A stretch of DNA of 64,000 bases, taken from assembly GCF_001418015.1 (NCBI RefSeq), contig NZ_LIQG01000026.1:930001-994000 (forward strand), given 5' to 3'. The notes under the pieces are model-generated. The model saw only the letters and a program-made list of their open reading frames with translations. It had not been told where the DNA came from and did not search any database. How positions within the stretch are numbered: position 1 is the first letter of the stretch; each line of letters begins with the position of its first letter. This document shows, piece after piece, positions 60,003 to 64,000 of the stretch. The stretch is from Lacinutrix mariniflava. GTDB taxonomy: Bacteria > Bacteroidota > Bacteroidia > Flavobacteriales > Flavobacteriaceae. The translations under genes were made by a program, and so were the position numbers.

Positions 60003-60338
60003 TTACATTTCTAATTTATTCACTTTATTCATCATCTGAACACCATGAACTAAAGTTGCTCCGCTTTTTATAGCAGCACCAACATGTAGCGCTTCCATCA
60101 TTTCTTCTTTGGTAATACCGCGTTGTAATCCGTCTTTAGTATAAGCATCTATACAGTAAGGACATTGTTCTGTGTGCGCTACAGCGAGTGCTATGAGCGA
60201 TTTTTCTCTTGCTGTTAAAGCACCTTCTTCGAAGACTTTACCGTAATAGTCGAAAAATTTATCACCTAGCTCTTGATTCCATTCACTTATTTTTCCAAAT
60301 TTTCTTAAATCTGCTGGATCGTAATACGTTTTGCTCAT
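60003..60338 (-). CDS. carboxymuconolactone decarboxylase-type protein, arsenosugar-associated
   Basis: 111 residues. The AhpD-like CMD core contains KSLIALAVAHTEQCPYCIDAY with the CxxC pair, followed by GITKEEMMEALHVGAAIKSG. This matches the arsenosugar biosynthesis-associated peroxidase-like protein. It probably reduces a peroxide or handles thiol redox for the pathway. It is the first gene of the arsenosugar group on the minus strand. Confidence 0.88.
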   Translation of the reverse strand: MSKTYYDPADLRKFGKISEWNQELGDKFFDYYGKVFEEGALTAREKSLIALAVAHTEQCPYCIDAYTKDGLQRGITKEEMMEALHVGAAIKSGATLVHGVQMMNKVNKLEM

Positions 60339-60404
60339 TATAATTTTAGTTTGTGCTAAGATATAAATCTATAGCTTGTTGTCGGATATAAATAGTATAC
60401 CTAA

Positions 60405-60448
60405 CAAAAAAAATGGATTTAACTTTTGGTATAAAGTTAAATCCATTT
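60405..60448 (-). terminator. terminator for the small gene at 60470
   Basis: AAATGGATTTAACTTT and AAAGTTAAATCCATTT form a perfect 16-bp stem with a 6-base loop. On the minus strand it is followed by a run of T, so it ends transcription of the small gene before the arsenosugar promoter region. Confidence 0.88.
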
Positions 60449-60469
60449 GTAAATTTAGTAATCTTTTTA

Positions 60470-60694
60470 TTAAGAAGAAGGTCTTCCTTTAAGACGTTTT
60501 TCGATCTTTTGTTTCTTTTCAGTAACTCGTTTCATAACGTCCATAATCTTTTCATCTTTACTTTCTTTATAAAATTCGTTTAAACCTAATATAATTGACT
60601 TGCCTTTTCTTGAGGCTTTAACACGATCACTAGTTGACATATTGCTCATTTTCATATCTTCAAATTCTTGAGCTTCTATAAGTAACGTTTCCAT
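60470..60694 (-). CDS. small basic protein of unknown function
   Basis: 74 residues from ATG 60692-60694; longer in-frame starts add an unlikely hydrophobic stretch. The sequence METLLIEAQEFEDMKMSNMS then SDRVKASRKGKSIILGLNEF is helical and charged, ending in a basic tail (KRVTEKKQKIEKRLKGRPSS). It resembles small stress-related or DNA-binding proteins only in composition. I do not recognise a family. It is closed by a strong terminator. Confidence 0.6.
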   Translation of the reverse strand: METLLIEAQEFEDMKMSNMSTSDRVKASRKGKSIILGLNEFYKESKDEKIMDVMKRVTEKKQKIEKRLKGRPSS

Positions 60695-61178
60695 AAAATT
60701 CTTTTTTGTATTTAAATCACAAAATAACGAAATATATTCAATATATACGTATTTAGTCATAATAAAAATTGATTCTCTAATTGTGAAAACTAATTCTATT
60801 GTATGGAATATTAAACCATTAGTAGTAATGGTGTCGGTTTTAGTCCGAAAGAAGAAATAAGAATCTTTGTTTTTGTTTCGTTAATTACACCTATTTTAAA
60901 TTAAAAAATCAAAGATTTAAGTTGATTTTTTAGAATTGAGAAGGCGAGATTGGTTTTAGAAAAGCCTTTTTTTTAATCAAAATCAAACAACTATCGCTTT
61001 ATTTTAAGTTTTTAAATGTTTAGGTTCAAAGTATTGTGTTACTAATTCTTAATTTAAACCTTTACTAAAGACTTCAATTTAGAGTGCCAATATAAATCGA
61101 TATTAGCTTTTTCATAAAAATAAATTAATAGTAATTAAGAGATATAAATCTTTAATTTAGCAGGAAATATATTTTTCT
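60695..61178. other. divergent gene-free stretch with three hairpins
   Basis: 484 bases between the small minus-strand gene and the antiporter gene. I see ACCATTA/TAATGGT (60815-60832), AAAAAATCAA/TTGATTTTTT (60903-60931, perfect 10 bp), and AAGGC/GCCTT followed by a T run (60941-60975). The last two look like terminators and could bound a short transcript. No convincing frame or known RNA family. Confidence 0.45.
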
Positions 61179-62420
61179 ATGGATTATTTTGTAATTACCT
61201 CTGTGTTAGTGTTGATGGCAGCTGTATTTGGGTATTTAAATGTTCGTTTTTTAAAAATGCCTAATACTATTGGCCTAATGTTAATTACAATTGTATTTAC
61301 ATTTGCTGTATTTGTACTTAGTTATTTTGATGATACATTGCTTAATGCCGAGCGGTTTATTATTACTCAAATAGATTTTAAGACTGTTTTACTTGATATT
61401 ATGCTTAGTTTTTTGCTTTTTGCAGGTGCATTGCATACTAATTTCGAGCAGCTTAAAGTACAACGATGGCCAGTTTTGGTATTTGCTACATTTGGTGTTT
61501 TAATATCAACATTTTTGGTTGGCTTGATTATGTTTTATGCTTTACCAATTGTAGGCTTGCATGTAGATTTTATTTACTGTTTACTATTTGGATCCTTAAT
61601 ATCACCAACAGATCCTATAGCTGTTTTAGGTATTCTAAAAAAAGCCGGTGCACCAAAAAGATTAGAAACAAAGATTGTAGGAGAGTCCTTATTTAATGAT
61701 GGCGTTGGCGTTGTAATATTTTTAACCATCTATAAAATAGCAAGCTTAGGAATTGAAAACGTAAGTGCTTTAGAGGTTGTAGAGTTGTTTGGTTTAGAGG
61801 TTATTGGTGGTATAGCTTTAGGTTTAGTATTAGGATGGATTACCTATAAATTAATGAAGTCTATAGACGATTATGATATTGAAGTAATTATAACACTTGC
61901 AGCAGTTATGGCAGGAACGGTTTTAGCACAAAAACTACACATATCGGCGCCTTTAGCTATGGTTACCGCCGGATTAGTGGTAGGTAATGATACTGTTAGA
62001 GAAAATGCAATGTCGGAAACTACAGAGACTTATGTAGATAAGTTTTGGGAGTTAATCGATATTCTTTTAAATACCATTCTATTTGTATTAATAGGAATGG
62101 AAATGTTAGTGCTTACATTTAAGATGGAGTATTTAATGGCTGGCTTAATTGCGATACCTTTAGTATTAGTGTGCAGATACCTATCATTGTTAGTGCCTAT
62201 AAAGTTCTTTGAGAAGAAATTAAACTTTGTTCCCAAGACAAATTTAATAATGACTTGGGGAGGATTACGTGGTGGAATTTCTATTGCATTGGCCTTAGGT
62301 TTAACGCAAGCTATGGAACGTGATTTGTTTTTAGTGATTACGTATGTCGTTGTTGTTTTTTCTATAGTATTTCAAGGATTGACAGTAGGTAAACTTATTA
62401 AAAAATTAGAGGTTAAATAA
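61179..62420 (+). CDS. Na+/H+ antiporter, NhaP/CPA1 type
   Basis: 413 residues with 12 or so membrane helices. CPA1 motifs: SLISPTDPIAVLGILKKAG, with the ion-binding Asp, and GESLFNDGVGVVIF. It exchanges sodium for protons across the inner membrane, fitting a marine host. The following gene starts 5 bases after the stop. Confidence 0.9.
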   Translation: MDYFVITSVLVLMAAVFGYLNVRFLKMPNTIGLMLITIVFTFAVFVLSYFDDTLLNAERFIITQIDFKTVLLDIMLSFLLFAGALHTNFEQLKVQRWPVLVFATFGVLISTFLVGLIMFYALPIVGLHVDFIYCLLFGSLISPTDPIAVLGILKKAGAPKRLETKIVGESLFNDGVGVVIFLTIYKIASLGIENVSALEVVELFGLEVIGGIALGLVLGWITYKLMKSIDDYDIEVIITLAAVMAGTVLAQKLHISAPLAMVTAGLVVGNDTVRENAMSETTETYVDKFWELIDILLNTILFVLIGMEMLVLTFKMEYLMAGLIAIPLVLVCRYLSLLVPIKFFEKKLNFVPKTNLIMTWGGLRGGISIALALGLTQAMERDLFLVITYVVVVFSIVFQGLTVGKLIKKLEVK

Positions 62421-62425
62421 TCTTT

Positions 62426-63208
62426 ATGCAAAACTGGATTACACTTTTAGCTGAATTTAAAAAACAACAAATACCTGTTGCGTTTATAACTGTAACCAAA
62501 TGTTTAGGGTCAACACCTTGCGTTATTGGTTCCAGAATGCTAGTAACTAAAGACAAGGTTATTCATGGAACAATAGGAGGAGGAAAACTAGAATTTAAAG
62601 CTATAGATGAAGCTATTATCGCATTGCAAGAAAATAAAATTATAGAATCTAGTTACACTTTAGGGCCAGAGTTCGAACAATGTTGTGGCGGAAAAGTAGA
62701 ATTTATAATAGAACCTATGAATCAATTACCAGAATTATTTTTATTTGGAGCAGGACATATTGGTGTTGAAATTTCTAAATTATTAGTAGATACGCCTTTT
62801 AAAGTGAATGTTATTGACTCTCGTGAAGGCTGGTTTTCTAATTTAGAATTAGACGAAAGTATTACTACGCATCAAACAACAGAAACGGATTTTGAAACAT
62901 TTAAAGAGGTTGTTAATTGGGGAAGCAATAGTTATGTTTTAGTGTTGACACACAATCATGCTATCGATTTTGATATTATAACAATGGCTTTGCAAAATGA
63001 AACCAAATTTCTAGGATTAATAGGAAGTAAAACAAAAAAAGTAAGGTTTAATAACATGCTTATTAAAGAGATGAATATTCCTGAAGGGATGACTAATGTC
63101 GTTTGCCCAATAGGATTAGACATTGGAGGAGATACACCAAAAGAAATAGCCATTAGCGTAGTTGCGCAATTGCTACAAGTACACTACTTGTCTGTAAATA
63201 AAGAATAA
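62426..63208 (+). CDS. XdhC/CoxI family protein
   Basis: 260 residues. The N-terminal XdhC domain (VTKCLGSTPCVIGSRML, GTIGGGKLEFKAIDEA, EQCCGGKVEF) is followed by a Rossmann-like domain (LFLFGAGHIGVEISKLL, NVIDSREGWF). XdhC proteins mature molybdenum hydroxylases by sulphurating and inserting the cofactor. No hydroxylase gene is visible in the window. GSTPC replaces the usual GSTPR, which may add a sulphur-carrying Cys. Confidence 0.88.
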   Translation: MQNWITLLAEFKKQQIPVAFITVTKCLGSTPCVIGSRMLVTKDKVIHGTIGGGKLEFKAIDEAIIALQENKIIESSYTLGPEFEQCCGGKVEFIIEPMNQLPELFLFGAGHIGVEISKLLVDTPFKVNVIDSREGWFSNLELDESITTHQTTETDFETFKEVVNWGSNSYVLVLTHNHAIDFDIITMALQNETKFLGLIGSKTKKVRFNNMLIKEMNIPEGMTNVVCPIGLDIGGDTPKEIAISVVAQLLQVHYLSVNKE

Positions 63209-63253
63209 AAATAGCAGCTGTCGCTAAAGAGTATAGCGAAGAATCTTTGTCTT

Positions 63254-64000
63254 ATGAAAAGCAATAAATCCATTATAGATAAACTAACTGCACTTTGGGC
63301 TTTAAATGAGTCTGGTTTAGGAGGTTTTTTGCATGTGTTTAACTCACCTTTTACAGGTTTAATTGTTGGAGGACTATCCATATTACTTATTAGTTTAATT
63401 GCGTTTTATGCCGAAAACAAATGGCAAACACTTTTAAAAGCTTTGGTAATTGTCTTGATTATAAAAATGGCAGTGAGTCCATATTCGCCATTTGGAGCCT
63501 ATGTAGCGGTGAGTTTTCAAGCTGTTTTAGGTGCGCTTTTATTTTCTAATTTCTCATGGAAAGGTCTAACAATAATGGTTTTAGGAATGGTGACATTTCT
63601 AGAATCGGCACTTCAAAAATTATTAATTTTAACAATTGTTTATGGCACCAATCTTTGGGAGGCTATTGATATTTATGGAGCATGGGTTCAAAAGAAATTA
63701 AATTTTTTATCCGAGACATCTACAACATCCTTTATAGTAACAACCTACCTTTTGGTTTATGGAATCTGTGGGATTTTAGCAGGGATTTTTATAAAAAACA
63801 CCATTAAAATTATTTCAAATAAAACTGAAACTGATTTTTATCTCAACCTTGAAAAGAGCGAAGCCGATATTAAAAATAAAAAAGTTTCTTTTAAAACAAA
63901 AATTATTTGGGTTTGGCTAATAACGGTTGCGGTTATTGTTTTAGCATTTTCGATATTTGGTGGACCTCTTTTTGGATGGCAAAAGGCTATTTATATTGTA
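63254..64000 (+). CDS. multi-pass membrane protein, start only (3' end outside the window)
   Basis: 249 codons run open to the window end from ATG 63254. MKSNKSIIDKLTALWALNES begins a hydrophobic protein with about five or six membrane segments in view, for example LIVGGLSILLISLIAFYAEN, and FIVTTYLLVYGICGILAGIF. Not recognised as a known family. A small hairpin (TCGCTA/TAGCGA, 63221-63239) lies just before it. It follows the XdhC-family gene by 45 bases on the same strand and may belong to the same unit. Confidence 0.65.
   Translation, partial: MKSNKSIIDKLTALWALNESGLGGFLHVFNSPFTGLIVGGLSILLISLIAFYAENKWQTLLKALVIVLIIKMAVSPYSPFGAYVAVSFQAVLGALLFSNFSWKGLTIMVLGMVTFLESALQKLLILTIVYGTNLWEAIDIYGAWVQKKLNFLSETSTTSFIVTTYLLVYGICGILAGIFIKNTIKIISNKTETDFYLNLEKSEADIKNKKVSFKTKIIWVWLITVAVIVLAFSIFGGPLFGWQKAIYIV

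Noticed and set aside
1-64000. tRNA, rRNA, CRISPR, integrase or transposase genes.
   Set aside because: None could be recognised on either strand.

Overview
The window is ordinary chromosome from a low-GC marine member of the Flavobacteriaceae (Bacteroidota). This rests on SusC/SusD, a T9SS sorting domain, TAnnTTTG -7 boxes, A-rich start regions without Shine-Dalgarno sequences, a mevalonate pathway segment and an arsenosugar cluster. I found no rRNA, tRNA, CRISPR array, transposase or prophage structure.

Layout. 1-8.9 kb: the end of an outer-membrane barrel gene, a truncated glutaredoxin remnant, a GAF protein, an HD-PycTM membrane protein, and a 1235-residue lipoprotein fusing a metallophosphoesterase to a barrel. 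8.9-17.3 kb: a phosphodiesterase, a flavoprotein, a TetR regulator, then mvaD, mevalonate kinase, a UbiA prenyltransferase, a nitrilase and a pseudouridine-synthase paralogue that has lost its catalytic aspartate. 17.5-24.4 kb: a flavodoxin-like reductase, then a polyamine operon (arginine decarboxylase, agmatinase, deoxyhypusine-synthase homologue, GNAT-nitrilase fusion) preceded by a leader that folds into a three-way junction with a possible pseudoknot. 24.6-32.3 kb (minus strand): glycosyltransferases, a MORN-repeat protein, a membrane ferredoxin-type protein and an FAD oxidoreductase. 32.6-37.4 kb: a DUF547 protein, barrels, a GH113-like hydrolase and a lipoprotein.

37.5-43.4 kb is the most striking part. 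An NrtR-type Nudix regulator is followed by seven tightly packed genes: PRPP-synthetase-like, MacroD-type macrodomain, KptA/Tpt1 RNA 2'-phosphotransferase, a second divergent macrodomain, a PPP-type phosphatase, a deoxyribosyltransferase-like protein and nicotinamide phosphoribosyltransferase. Three 21-bp operators (TTTGTGT-N7-ACACAAA, one with a single mismatch) each start at the TTTG of a -7 box. Read together, the genes use NAD+ (KptA), process ADP-ribose derivatives (macrodomains) and rebuild NAD+ from nicotinamide (NadV plus the Prs-like protein). The set resembles an NAD+ reconstitution and ADP-ribose/RNA-end repair module.

43.5-60.4 kb (mostly minus strand) is an arsenosugar region: CMD-family protein, radical SAM ArsS, two TIGR04282-type transferases, a TIGR04283 transferase, purine nucleoside phosphorylase and ArsM. 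A SusC/SusD pair, a sodium symporter, a rhodanese and a DM13/T9SS protein lie inside it. Two DUF547 proteins, a sterol desaturase and an Mpo1 homologue sit at its downstream end. 60.5-64 kb holds a small protein, a Na+/H+ antiporter, an XdhC-family protein and the start of an unrecognised membrane protein.

Short dispersed repeats are scattered through the window. One family (TTTTCCGCGAAAGCG and variants) occurs five times, three of them encoding the cleavage region of a signal peptide. All functional calls come from reading motifs; no database search was run.
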